A stretch of 64,000 nucleotides of DNA from contig JAQISU010000033.1 in the NCBI GenBank assembly GCA_029339505.1, positions 3,175,001 through 3,239,000 on the forward strand. Reading direction: 5' to 3'. A model generated the notes under the pieces. The model saw nothing but the letters and a program-made list of their open reading frames with translations, was not told the DNA's origin and searched no databases. The position numbers and the translations under genes were made by a program. This stretch comes from Unio delphinus (taxonomy: Eukaryota > Mollusca > Bivalvia > Unionida > Unionidae). Position 1 is the stretch's first letter. Every line of letters begins with the position of its first letter. Shown here piece after piece: positions 44,931 to 55,851 of the stretch.

Positions 44931-45670
44931 CTGAATATTACATTGGGCAGTTATACTTTAAGATTACACACATGAACAAGAAAAAAATGTATTCCACGTT
45001 ATGTCAAGACAGAAATACACACTTGTGTCAACTTCCACCTATTGTTGACTGTTTAAACAATGAAACCGGTTTATTAATATGAAATAAGATTTGATTGATC
45101 AGTCACTTTTACTGCACAGCAGACATTGACCTTCATTGCATCATCTACCATGTCTGTTAAAAAACGCTCATGCTGATTTTCATTTTCTGTGATATTTAAG
45201 TTTCCATATCAGTTGTCCATCATTATTGCAAGCCATTCTAACTTTATGAACAATTCCTTTATAAAACATGCTAAAAGCAAGGTTGCTTTAATGGGGTTCC
45301 ATTTTGAGAAGGGATGGTTGAGGAGTTTCCCCACCCATGATTCAGGCATTTGATGAGATGGATGAGGAGGACTTTTTGAATATATTAGCCATAAGCTGGA
45401 GAATCGCATACTGCTGAAAGCATTGACCACTCGGCTCTTTTGTATAGATCATAAGACAAAAGTTACCTATACTTATAAAAGCCTGTGCAATTGATACCTA
45501 AGTTTCATTGGCATAATTAGCACCCAGAACAATCCCTAAATGAGTCACTGAGCACTGACATTTTCTTGCATTGCATGTTGATTGTGACTGTCTGAAGGTA
45601 CTGACTGCTGGTTTTCTTGGTACAGTAATACCTGTCTTGCAAGACCATTGCTATGTGAGGTTTAGATATC
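44931..45670. other. AT-rich DNA, nothing recognised
   Basis: No feature seen. Confidence 0.5.
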
Positions 45671-45741
45671 ACATACATACATACATACATATATACATAC
45701 ATACATACATACATACATACATACATACATACATACATACA

Positions 45742-45790
<49 letters not shown>

Positions 45791-45792
45791 TA
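45671..45792. repeat. (CATA)n then (AT)n microsatellite
   Basis: About 24 tetranucleotides with one ATAT interruption, passing into about 11 AT dinucleotides. Confidence 0.98.
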
Positions 45793-46605
45793 TGCTTTCA
45801 TTAGTCGCCCTTTATGACATGCAGGAGGGCACATTCTATTCTGCATTTATGAGCTTTCAGGGGGAAACAAAAAAGAAACAAAATGGAATTAGTGAAAATA
45901 TTATCTGAAACTTCTATGTGATCCCCAAAAGGGAATGCCTCAGTTAATAAAATACATTACTGGTGTCAGAAAATTTAATTACAGTCTAAAGATGATCAGA
46001 GCTAGTTGTCAATTAGCTTCTGGACATTTCCTTTTAGCCTATGTACATGTACTCATCTGAAGGTATTGCACCAGGGTTGCTCAGCTGGAGGTGGACATTT
46101 ATCTGTCACAGCTGGACAAGCAAATGAGTCCTCTAATGGAATTTGCTACTTTTCAAGAGGGAACCTTCTTATACTACTTACCCATTTTTCAATCAATGGT
46201 CCCATCATTAGTTGGACCTGTTTTCAGCCACAAATGTGTTGTATTCACCATGGTAGCTGTCAGCCTATTTGTACAGACATTGATCTTTGTGATGCCAGTT
46301 GTTTGCACCATTGCTTACACAGAAAAAAATGTTACTGCTATCAAAATAGAATCAGATTGTTTATTGACTGTGTAAAGACAGGACAGATTTTATTGGCAAA
46401 GATTTGTGGTTAAATGTTCATGCTTGGATAGAGAGCCAGTCTATTGTCTTATTTATGTCTTTTTTGATAACATGGAGATTCTTGTAAAGAAGATTATAAA
46501 TGAAATGGTAGTCACAATATTTTTTCAACTGTTGTTTAATCTTGTCTTAGTATTATTAATTATTTTTTCACATTAAATTCAGCATATATGCAGCATCAAG
46601 CTTTT
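45793..46605. other. Unassigned region with two overlapping open frames
   Basis: Plus-strand frames of 135 codons (46006-46413, Cys-rich) and 94 codons (46091-46375, hydrophobic C-terminal half) overlap in different phases. This is above the local background. Neither shows a domain I recognise and both cannot be coding in full. Possible decayed element or chance. No exon is called. Confidence 0.35.
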
Positions 46606-46826
46606 ACAGTACTATGTATACATGCTTGTAAGTCTAAAAGGAAACAACAAAGAGCCTAATGTGTAGTAACATAATGTACCAGCAGACCAGGGTCTATGTT
46701 GTACTGATTACTACTGACAAACTGCACAGACCCAGATCTACTGGCATGTTATGTGATGCCAGACCTGGGTGTGTGTGGTTTGCAGTTGGACTCAACTTGT
46801 AAGTGAGTTCATACGATATCTTTAAA
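46606..46826. mobile_element. Fold-back MITE family, copy E, both ends present
   Basis: The left end has GTATACATGCTTGTAAGTCT then AAACAACAAAG. The right end (about 46785-46826) is GTTTGCAGTTGGACTCAACT followed by TGTAAGTGAGTTCATACGAT, its inverted counterpart. The core is also self-complementary: CAGACCCAGATCTACTGGCA faces TGATGCCAGACCTGGGTGTG. Non-coding. Confidence 0.78.
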
Positions 46827-46940
46827 TACAGAATACATATTTCAGTCATGATGGAACAAGGGTTTTGTAAATGTAACTTCCACCTAAATTTGCAGCTTTC
46901 CATTGAAGAAAAATCTTTATATTTGCAGTATGAAATGTAA

Positions 46941-46957
46941 ATGTATGTATGTATGTA

Positions 46958-46992
<35 letters not shown>
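46941..46992. repeat. (ATGT)n / (GT)n microsatellite
   Basis: Four to five ATGT units pass into about 15 GT units. Confidence 0.97.
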
Positions 46993-47104
46993 TTATAAGC
47001 GACAATAATGGCTAAGAGTAGTGTTCTAAACATGCAAAATTGAAGAATTGTGGGTAAAACATTACAAAGATAAACCCTTTTAAAAAATGTAAAAAATAAG
47101 TACT

Positions 47105-47445
47105 ACATCATCATCATCATCAGTCTCTTGACCTAGTGTGGTCGTCGAGGCACTGTGCTGCTGAACATCTGACCAGTTCCATCCATTTGTCTCGATCATG
47201 TGCCAATGCCAGTGTCTCTGCAAAACCTTTCCTGGTCCATTCTGTGATGTTGTCTGTCCACTTGTTTCTCTGTCTACTTCTCCTTCTGTCACCCTGGACA
47301 ATGCAGCCCTGCAGTACTGTTGTGGATAGACTGTTGGCTCAACTTACATGGCATACCAATTCAGCCTTCTCTTTTTGACAGTGGTGAGGAGGTCATCATA
47401 ATGGTGTACTTTTGGCCTGATGGTGTTATGCACTTCATTTGTTTT
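47105..47445 (-). pseudogene. RTE-like LINE ORF C-terminus with (GAT)n tail
   Basis: Read on the minus strand across frameshifts, this gives phrases typical of the extreme C-terminus of RTE-type endonuclease/reverse-transcriptase proteins. In order these are L-L-T-T-V-K-K-R-R-L-N-W-Y (about 47400-47360), a lost junction, an Arg-rich R-R-R-x-R-Q-R-N-K-W-T-D-N-I-T-E-W-T stretch, then A-H-D-R-D-K-W-x-E-L and S-A-A-Q-C. Directly after the stop comes (GAT)n (ATC on plus at 47106-47121), fitting the short-repeat tails of RTE elements. A severely 5'-truncated, inactive remnant. The family is from recall. Confidence 0.72.
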
Positions 47446-49520
47446 TCTTTTGTTGTTGATGGGGTTTTGTTGTTTTGTTTTTTTTTTCATTTGTGAAGTA
47501 CCGGTACATGTACTACAAGAAAAATTATATATTGTAAGAAATAAAATATGTAAATGAGATGACCATGTAAAACAACAATATTGATTTTTTAAATCCTTAT
47601 TATCTTTTATCTGCATTTTTTTGTGAGGTATCCAAAAAATGTATAAGAAAAATATCACTTTTGAACATTTATTCTTTAATTTATATTACAAGTTCTTTTT
47701 ACAAAAAGATGCAGAAAATATTGAAGTGTGATGAGGCACTCTACTAATGGAAGCATTTTAATTTGTAGTGAACTAAATGGAGAAAAAAAACCCTGAAAAC
47801 AGATTATCATCATGAACATTGTCAGGAAAATTGTCACACTTGATCTCAGTATTAAATGAATTTAAGAGCATAATATAAATTGTAGTCAACCATTTTCCTT
47901 TTTTATGCATCCATTTGGAAAGATCATTTTTATTTTAATGTGCCTTGCATTTCCTTCCAAACAGGAAAGGCACTAATAGAAATGATTATTTTCAAAAGTA
48001 CTCAGAGTGGCAATTCCATCAATGAACTTGTTCAGCATTTACACAGAGGGAGAATCCCATCTTTGGCCTTTTTATAAAGAGGAATTGACATTTTTTTTAA
48101 AGAAGTGGAGGGACAATTTTAAATAAGCACAATATCTATAAATATACACTTTATTGTAATGTTTCTGCAAATAGATAAGTTTATGTTGATAAAAATTAGA
48201 CTTACAGTTATTTATCTTCACCATCATCTTAAGTCATGGGCGAAAATTTTTGGACTGCTGTCTCATTAATGTGACAGAAGAGAGAAGTCACCCTTGGACA
48301 GGAGATTTACAAAATTTGGTCAGGAGTTTTGAATTTAAAAGAGGGATGATTTTCATTGACTATTGAACAAATTTCCAATTTTTAATATTAAAATATGTAG
48401 ATTTCATTTAATTTAGTCCTTTTTATAGCAGCAATTTCTTAGCTGTCATTATTGCATAGCTTTTAATTTTTTGTGTCAATAAAACCCTTGACTGTTTGAT
48501 GTGAATACGTTCTTCCACAAAGTCGCGACTTATAAATCAGACACAATCATCTTGTGAACCTCGGATGCCCATGGTTAAGAACCATGATCTTTTTTAAGGA
48601 CACCATGTTAATGGAGATGTTGTAGATCGTGACCTGGGAAAATTGTAAGTGTTTTATGATGTTGTTCTCCCTTTCATCATCGTTATATTTCAATGTCACA
48701 TTTATCTGTTTTTATTACCAGTATGTTTAAATGCTGGTCACCCCTGCCATATTTAGAAATTAGTTTTGGAAAGGGCCTTCTATTTTACCACATTATATCA
48801 TTTATCGGTTAGGGTACAACCCTTTTTTTATTATTATGCAGCAGGTTACGTGCAAGTCTTGTGTATTAAGAAGTATCATAACAGAGAATCCACCCTAGCT
48901 TAGTAGTTATTTCTTTCCTTTAATTAATCATCAATTTTTCCTTTCGCAATTGTGTATTATTCATGTGTCTGGTGACTGTTATTGTGTGTGTCTGCATTGC
49001 TGCTAGAGAGCTATCAAGGTTTACGATTGAGACAATTTTTTTGTTTACATTATGTTTTGTTCTTTACATTATGCATATAGCACACACTGTATACAAACAG
49101 TGAGTTTCATGTGTGACCTAATATCATGCCATCAGAGTTCTCTCTCAGGAAATGTTTTATTCAGAGAACAGAGCTAGGATGGTCTGTTGGAAAGTGTGAC
49201 CACATTAAGGGCCCTTGGGACAGTCACCCAGACAACCTCACATGTCCAGAGAATCTATGTACAGTATTATCAAACTAAATTTGGTTTCTGATTCCAGACA
49301 TACCTATCAAGGATGGAGAAAGTGTCAATCCACATCATTTTTTCTTCTGCAAGTTTAACTTATGCAGTGCCTCAAGTCACTGACTGCAAGGTGACTTAGG
49401 TTCATTTCAGAAAAAATACAGGAAGTAAGCTGAACATCTTGCACATTCAGAGTAGTGTGTTGCTCCAACCCACAGGGTAGCAATATATTTTTTGTCTTCC
49501 ATTCAAGTAGCACAACTTAG
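47446..49520. other. 2.1 kb AT-rich DNA, nothing recognised
   Basis: No arrays, element ends or notable frames. A short phrase GTCGCGACTTATAAATCAG at about 48523 recalls the fold-back MITE end but is too short to call. Confidence 0.5.
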
Positions 49521-51345
49521 TTTGAATGCTATGTATATATGACACATACTGTATATCAATATGAATTGGTAATTATGTGTGTGTGTGATAGGGATTTTTA
49601 ACGTAGCTTTAAAAAAAATTTAAGTCATATCGCAATGTGGCAGTTTATAGTGATGTCTAGCACTGGGGCATCATCCCGCAGACATATAGCATGATGTCCC
49701 ACCCAGTCACATTATCCTCAGACACCAGGCTGACCAGTCCTAACACTAACCTCTGTATGCTGAACGCCAAGCGAGGTAACTGTTAGTACCATTTTTGTAA
49801 GTCTTTGGTATGACTCGACCTCCCACTTCTGAGGCTGAATTACTATGAATGTCAAGTGTATGACAGTTACATCATTATGAATTAGTATGAATGCCAAGTA
49901 TATGATAGTTACTGTACATCATCATGAATTAGTATGAATGCCAAGTATATGATAGTTACTGTACATCATTATGAATTAGTATGAATACCAAGTATATGAT
50001 AGTTACTGTACATTATCATGAATTAGTATGAATGCCAAGTATATGACAGTTACTGTACATCATTATGAATTAGTATGAATGCCATGTTTATGACAATTCA
50101 ATCATTATGAATTAGTATGAATGCCAAGTATATGACAGTTACTGTACATCATCATGAATTAGTATGAATGCCAAGTATATGACAGTTACTGTACATCATC
50201 ATGAATTAGTATGAATGCCAAGTATATGATAGTTACTGTACATCATCATGAATTAGTATGAATGCCAAGTATATGATAGTTACTGTACATCATCATGAAT
50301 TAGTATGAATGCCAAGTATATGATAGTTACTGTACATCATCATGAATTAGTATGAATGCCAAGTATATGATAGTTACTGTACATCATCATGAATTAGTAT
50401 GAATGCCAAGTATATGATAGTTACTGTACATCATCATGAATTAGTATGAATGCCAAGTATATGATAGTTACTGTACATCATCATGAATTAGTATGAATAC
50501 CAAGTATATGATAGTTACTGTACATTATCATGAATTAGTATGAATGCCAAGGATATGACAGTTACTGTACATCATCATGAATTAGTATGAATGCCAAGGA
50601 TATGACAGTTACTGTACATCATCATGAATTAGTATGAATGCCAAGGATATGACAGTTACTGTACATCATCATGAATTAGTATGAATGCCAAGGATATGAC
50701 AGTTACTGTACATCATCATGAATTAGTATTAATGTCAAGTATATGACAGTTACTGTACATCATTATGAATTAGTATGAATGCCATGTTTATGACAATTCA
50801 ATCATTATGAATTAGTATGAATGCCAAGTATATGATAGTTACTGTACATCATCATGAATTAGTATGAATGCCAAGTATATGACAGTTACTGTACATCATC
50901 ATGAATTAGTATGAATGCCAAGTATATGATAGTTACTGTACATCATCATGAATTAGTATGAATGCCAAGTATATGATAGTTACTGTACATCATCATGAAT
51001 TAGTATGAATGCCAAGTATATGACAGTTACTGTACATCATCATGAATTAGTATGAATACCAAGTATATGATAGTTACTGTACATTATCATGAATTAGTAT
51101 GAATGCCAAGGATATGACAGTTACTGTACATCATCATGAATTAGTATGAATGCCAAGGATATGACAGTTACTGTACATCATCATGAATTAGTATGAATGC
51201 CAAGGATATGACAGTTACTGTACATCATCATGAATTAGTATGAATGCCAAGGATATGACAGTTACTGTACATCATCACGAATTAGTATGAATGCCAAGGA
51301 TATGACAGTTACTGTACATCATTATGAATTAGTGTGAATGCCATG
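49521..51345. repeat. Minisatellite, 47-bp unit, ~33 copies, with ~15-unit higher-order repeat and a SINE near its left edge
   Basis: Units contain ATGAATTAGTATGAATGCCA and TATATGATAGTTACTGTACA. The period of 47 bp was checked at 50221 and 50268. Subtypes (AAGTATATGATAG, AAGTATATGACAG, AAGGATATGACAG, and a 42-bp form with GCCATGTTTATGACAATTCA) occur in a repeated order. The 42-bp form lies at 50081 and 50781, exactly 700 bp apart (14 x 47 + 42). A diverged first unit (49521-49577) is separated from the rest by SINE-B copy 5. Confidence 0.96.
49578..49835 (-). mobile_element. SINE-B copy 5, 5'-truncated, inserted in the 47-bp array
   Basis: The minus-strand copy starts at the left with (GT)n (complement of the CA tail) and runs through GATGTCTAGCACTGGGGCAT and the body. 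It ends within the head at CCTCCCACTTCTGAGGC, so most of the tRNA-like promoter is missing. On both sides lies the same segment of the 47-bp unit, TGAATTGGTAATTATG (49562-49577) and TGAATTACTATGAATG (49836-49851). Removing the SINE and one copy restores array phase, the signature of a target-site duplication, now diverged. Confidence 0.9.
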
Positions 51346-52140
51346 TAAAATTATAAATATGAACAATCCTGATTATGTAGTAGGACTTAATGGTTTTTGT
51401 GATATGGTGAGTTGGATTTCGCATGTATAAAAAAAATACCTCAATTAGAAGATAATATAACTTCCAATTTCTGTTGAATGTGATCTTCTTTTGTTTCTTC
51501 AAATTTACTGGTTTTTTAAACTAAATTTTACTGCAGCTTGCTTAAAATTTATCATCAGAGATCTATAATCAAGTAAGAAAATCTTCTGTCACTTTATTTT
51601 GTATTTTATGACTGAAAGGTTAACTCTTTTACTTCCTACTAAGTTTGGGCTCATGAATCAATGGACACTATAGTCTATTTAGGCTAGATTTTGACAAGAA
51701 AAGCATATGATGAATAGTGAGTGGACTCGCAGTGGCGTATATAGCTCCAAGATAAATTTGAAATTGGCTAGACCTTGGATCTTTTCAATTATATAATAAA
51801 AGTCCGCTGTTTGTGTGGATTAGAATTGGACTGTGTCAGATATGCTTGGATATAAATACTCCATGGAGATATATTGTAACAGTTTCTCTTCTCAATGTGG
51901 AATTGATAGTTTAACTTCTGGTAATAACATTAACCAGTTTTGATTTGCCAGGAAGTGTTTGTGCCACTATGATATTCACTGGAGAAATACTTGCTGCAGA
52001 TGTTGATATTCCTGAACCACAATATACTATTTTATGTCAGGCTTTCACTTTGTTTGATACACAGTTTTAAAATGTGTCATCATCCCTGTGTTTATGAAAG
52101 CAACAATACGAAGCAGATTACAGGCTACAATCTTTTTTAG
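51346..52140. other. AT-rich DNA, nothing recognised
   Basis: No feature seen. Confidence 0.5.
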
Positions 52141-53100
52141 CTTACCTGGTCATCAGAGATGGCCCTGTATCAGTCAAATGTCATCTGTCATTCCTTGTTT
52201 ATGCATCTTTCAATGATTGCTAGTTTCTACTTCTTCTCAAAAACCAAAATTCCAATTTCAACTCAACTTTTTAGATAGGATCTTGGCGTGAAGGCTTCTT
52301 AAGTTTGTGCACATGATTTCATCTGGCAACAAATATTGTTACTTAAAAAGAGAAATTTTTTAAAAACAAATTCTCAAACAATGCAGAACAGAATTTGAAC
52401 AAATATAAGAAAGACTACTCAGGCAAAGAGGAATTTCAGTTCTTGTAAATGATGCCAATTTGCTATTAGATATCACCACCATTGTTAAAAGTGTCAAATC
52501 TTTAAAACAACACCTAAAAAATCATTCAGCAGAATTGACCACATGTGACAAGGTTTTCCAGTTTGTACAAAATGATGTATATCCAGCATAAAATATGGCC
52601 ACCAATGCTGAAATTAAAAATAAAAACCTTCAAAAGACTGCTTCTTATAACCTGGTTCTGAGAATTTGACCAAAAATCTGATACAGAGCATACTTGCAAT
52701 GATGGCTTTCAAATTTAAATACATGACCACTATTACTACACTGATAAAATTCTTTGAATACCTCAACCACAGGTGTATTCAGGATAGAATGAAGCATTAT
52801 GACCATAGTCGTGTTCAGGATAAAATGGGTTAAACAGCTTCCTAGAAAAACTCAGAATAATTTGGCTAAATATAATATCATGTTTGAATAAAGCACTGAA
52901 GTTAAAATGATTCTGATCATTCATCAAATATGTCTGCTGGTTACACAAAGAGAAAAACCTTCAGTAACTTATTACCACTACATACTACTAACAGAATCAG
53001 ACCAAATTGGACTGATTAAGGCAGTATTGTTTAAAGGCCGTTATAAAAAAAAAACTAAGCATAGCTATCGTCATGCATAGATGATGTTACCAAAAATTAA
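52140..53100. repeat. Degenerate long-period repeat zone (same vocabulary as 14440-15880)
   Basis: Phrases like 'aaaatatggccaccaatgct', 'agaatttgaccaaaaatctg', 'atacagagcat' and 'ttactacactgataaa' recur at intervals of about 150 bp (52500, 52590, 52670, 52860, 52920). Highly diverged; no coding signal. Confidence 0.5.
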
Positions 53101-53208
53101 TCAAATAAGCAACTTGATATGAAAGAAAAACATGGCAGAGTTATTATCCTGGTACCGAAGCCTTTCAATGGAAGGCAAATGATGCTGATGAATCATCAGA
53201 TATGGAGA

Positions 53209-53280
53209 AATTGGTCCTTTACTCATACCATTGGTGTTTCTAAATTTAGAAACACCAATGGTATGAGTAAAGGACCAATT
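53209..53280. repeat. Perfect 72-bp palindrome
   Basis: Two 36-bp arms with no spacer and no mismatch, centred between 53244 and 53245 (TTTCTAAA|TTTAGAAA). Each outer arm ends AATTGGTCCTTTACTCATAC. A further partial direct copy of the arm (CTGGTATGAGTAAAGGAC) lies at 53289-53306. Both strands therefore give the same translated segment, which is not evidence of coding. Confidence 0.97.
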
Positions 53281-53306
53281 AAACCCCACTGGTATGAGTA
53301 AAGGAC

Positions 53307-53565
53307 GTTAGGGTGCAAGTGTTTCCAGCATTGCATTCATCCCAAGGGATGTTGGTACCTCTTCGACCTGATGTTAAGCAGTAGTTTAAGTTTCATTTTC
53401 CAAGAAAGAAATTATTGTGCATGATTTTGTTAATGTGTATAGCTCCAACACTGTTTTCTTTCACAGATAGTAATTGTTCATTATCCCGATGTGAATGAAG
53501 TTGGCAGAGGGATATAGCATTTTGCCCATTCATTGTGTGTTTCTTCATTTGCTGATATGTTCATT
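53307..53565. other. AT-rich DNA, nothing recognised
   Basis: Short spacer between palindrome and SINE. Confidence 0.5.
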
Positions 53566-53577
53566 CATTTATTACAT

Positions 53578-53817
53578 TGTTGTTGTTGGGTTTGACAGCA
53601 TTTTTCAGCATATGATAGGCTAATCATAGCCACCATTATTAATGGTGGAGGAAGAAGCCACAGAAAACCCTCAGAAAGAACCCACGAGAAGCTACTGGCA
53701 AGCTTTCTCACATACCCATATTAATTGAATCTGAGACTGAAACCCATGCAGACAGAGGTGAGATGGCAGTGATCTGTAATGGAGAGCGCTTTAGGCCACT
53801 TGGCCACTCTGGGCCCC
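53578..53817 (-). mobile_element. SINE-A copy 8, full length, perfect 12-bp TSD
   Basis: The minus-strand element has (TTG)n at the left, body CAGCATATGATAGGCTAATC and the head complement AGCGCTTTAGGCCACTTGGC at the right. The perfect repeat CATTTATTACAT at 53566-53577 and 53818-53829 gives a length of 240 bp. Confidence 0.96.
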
Positions 53818-53829
53818 CATTTATTACAT

Positions 53830-54433
53830 ATTGTATGCCCTGTTTCACATACACATGAACATTGGTATATGGCTGTATGGTCTTGGGGAGATTAACTGAA
53901 CAACACAAAACTAGGTCTTTGTAATCTTCAATACAGCACTCCAAGTTTGTAGTGAAGTCTTCTTGAAATGTTAGTGTTCATTTCAAAAAGTAGGTTGCCC
54001 AGTCCAAATAAACTGGTCACTTTTGACAATCATGACAGAAATTAATTTAAAAGAACCTTAACCTATATTTTCTTCTATATGATGTTTTTAAACAAATAAA
54101 TACATAGTACTGTATTTAGCCTGTCTGGACTAACAGTAATTATACTTCCAGTCACACATTTTGAATATTTGTCTCCTTGTCTGCAGTTTTCAGGATCCAT
54201 ACCATTAGCTTAGGTTGATAGAAATGGTTACCTATTAGACTGGATACTTGAAATGGCTGTAAGCTATATTAGGCACTTGTCAGAAAGGTGACATAGCATA
54301 GGAACCAACAGCTTTACAACATAATAGGGATTATGCTGTGAATTAAAACTGCAGAATGTTTCTAGTGTAAATCGTGGTGCATGGTGTATACTTTTCATCA
54401 GAAATAGTTGACGTCAATTTCTAGTTTCCAGTT
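53830..54433. other. AT-rich DNA, nothing recognised
   Basis: No feature seen. Confidence 0.5.
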
Positions 54434-54895
54434 GTTTGGAAGGTTGACAGATGATGACCATTATTTGGTAGGTTGACAGGTGATGACCATTATTTGCTAG
54501 GTTGACAAATGATGACCATTATTTGGTAGGTTGACAAATGATGACCATTTTTTGGTAGGTTGACAGATGATGACCATTATTTGCTAGGTTGACAGATGAT
54601 GGCCATTATTTGTTAGGTTGACAAATGATGACCATTATTTGGTAGGTTGACAGATGATGACCATTAATTGCTAGATTGACAAATGATGACCATTATTTGG
54701 TAGGTTGACAAATGATGACCATTATTTGGTAGGTTGACAGATGATGACCATTATTTGCTAGGTTGACAGATGATGGCCATTATTTGCTAGGTTGACAAAT
54801 GATGGCCATTATTTGTTAGGTTGACAGATGATGGCCATTATTTGTTAGGTTGACAGATGATGGCCATTATTTGTTAGGTTGACAGATGATGACCA
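54434..54895. repeat. Minisatellite, 29-bp unit, about 16 copies
   Basis: The unit is GGTTGACAGATGATGACCAT plus TATTTGGTA. Variable sites: ACAG/ACAA, GACC/GGCC, GGTA/GCTA/GTTA. The last three units share GGCC and GTTA, a local expansion. Confidence 0.97.
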
Positions 54896-55185
54896 TGAAG
54901 CTTCAGACATATGGTACACCTGCACTATTCCTCAACTTTTTTCATTTTGTGTGCTTTTTTCTAAGGACATGGGCCCTCCTGGTGCAGCATTGAATTGTCC
55001 CTTCAACTTCTTGACTTTAAGTCAGTCACGTCTAAGAATTTCATTTATTTCAGACAATTAACAGTTTCTGCAAAAGATCTTTAAATTTTGTACTTATGAA
55101 ATGACAGCAGGTTTCCCTGGGCTTGGTTACTGATGATAGGACTATATCAGAATGACATTTGTTTATGACCAACTCTAGAATTACC

Positions 55186-55710
55186 CACTCTTGAGCTGGT
55201 CTACACATGGTGTATTTTCCAGACACTCTTGAGCTGGTCTACACATGGTGTATTTTCCAGACACTCTTGAGCTGGTCTACACATGGTATATTTTCCAGGC
55301 ACTCTTGAGCTGATCTACACATGGTGTATTTTCCAGACACTCTTGAGCTGATCTACACATGGTGTATTTTCCAGACACTCTTGAGCTCTAGACATGGTGT
55401 ATTTTCCAGACACTCTTGAGCTGATCTACACATGGTGTATTTTCCAGACACTCTTGAGCTGGTCTACACATGGTGTATTTTCCAGGCACTCTTGAGCTCT
55501 ACACATGGTGTATTTTCCAGACACTCTTGAGCTGATCTACACATGGTGTATTTTCCAGACACTCTTGAGCTCTACACATGGTGTATTTTCCAGACACTCT
55601 TGAGCTGATCTACACATGGTGTATTTTCCAGACACTATTGAGCTGGTCTACACATGGTGTATTTTCCAGACACTCTTGAGCTCTACACATGGTGTATTTT
55701 CCAGACACTT
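55186..55710. repeat. Minisatellite, 38/33-bp units, about 14 copies
   Basis: The unit is CACTCTTGAGCTGGTCTACA plus CATGGTGTATTTTCCAGA. A 33-bp form lacks five bases after GAGCT (at about 55378, 55490, 55560 and 55672). Another variable site is GGTCT/GATCT. Confidence 0.97.
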
Positions 55711-55851
55711 GTGCAGTAATACTATTGATTGATTGCAGGTCTTGACAGATGAATAGTTCAGATTATAAAATTGTGAAATAGCTGGGATGATCAGGAAAAT
55801 CATTTTGAGACAGAAAAAGAACCATGCTTTGTTTTGAATAGTTAAATGACC

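Noticed and set aside
48519..48545. Another fold-back MITE end (GTCGCGACTTATAAATCAG)
   Set aside because: Only about 20 bp of similarity and no core or second end nearby.
53101..53301. Two 60-codon frames sharing an identical internal peptide on opposite strands
   Set aside because: The shared peptide follows automatically from the perfect palindrome at 53209-53280.
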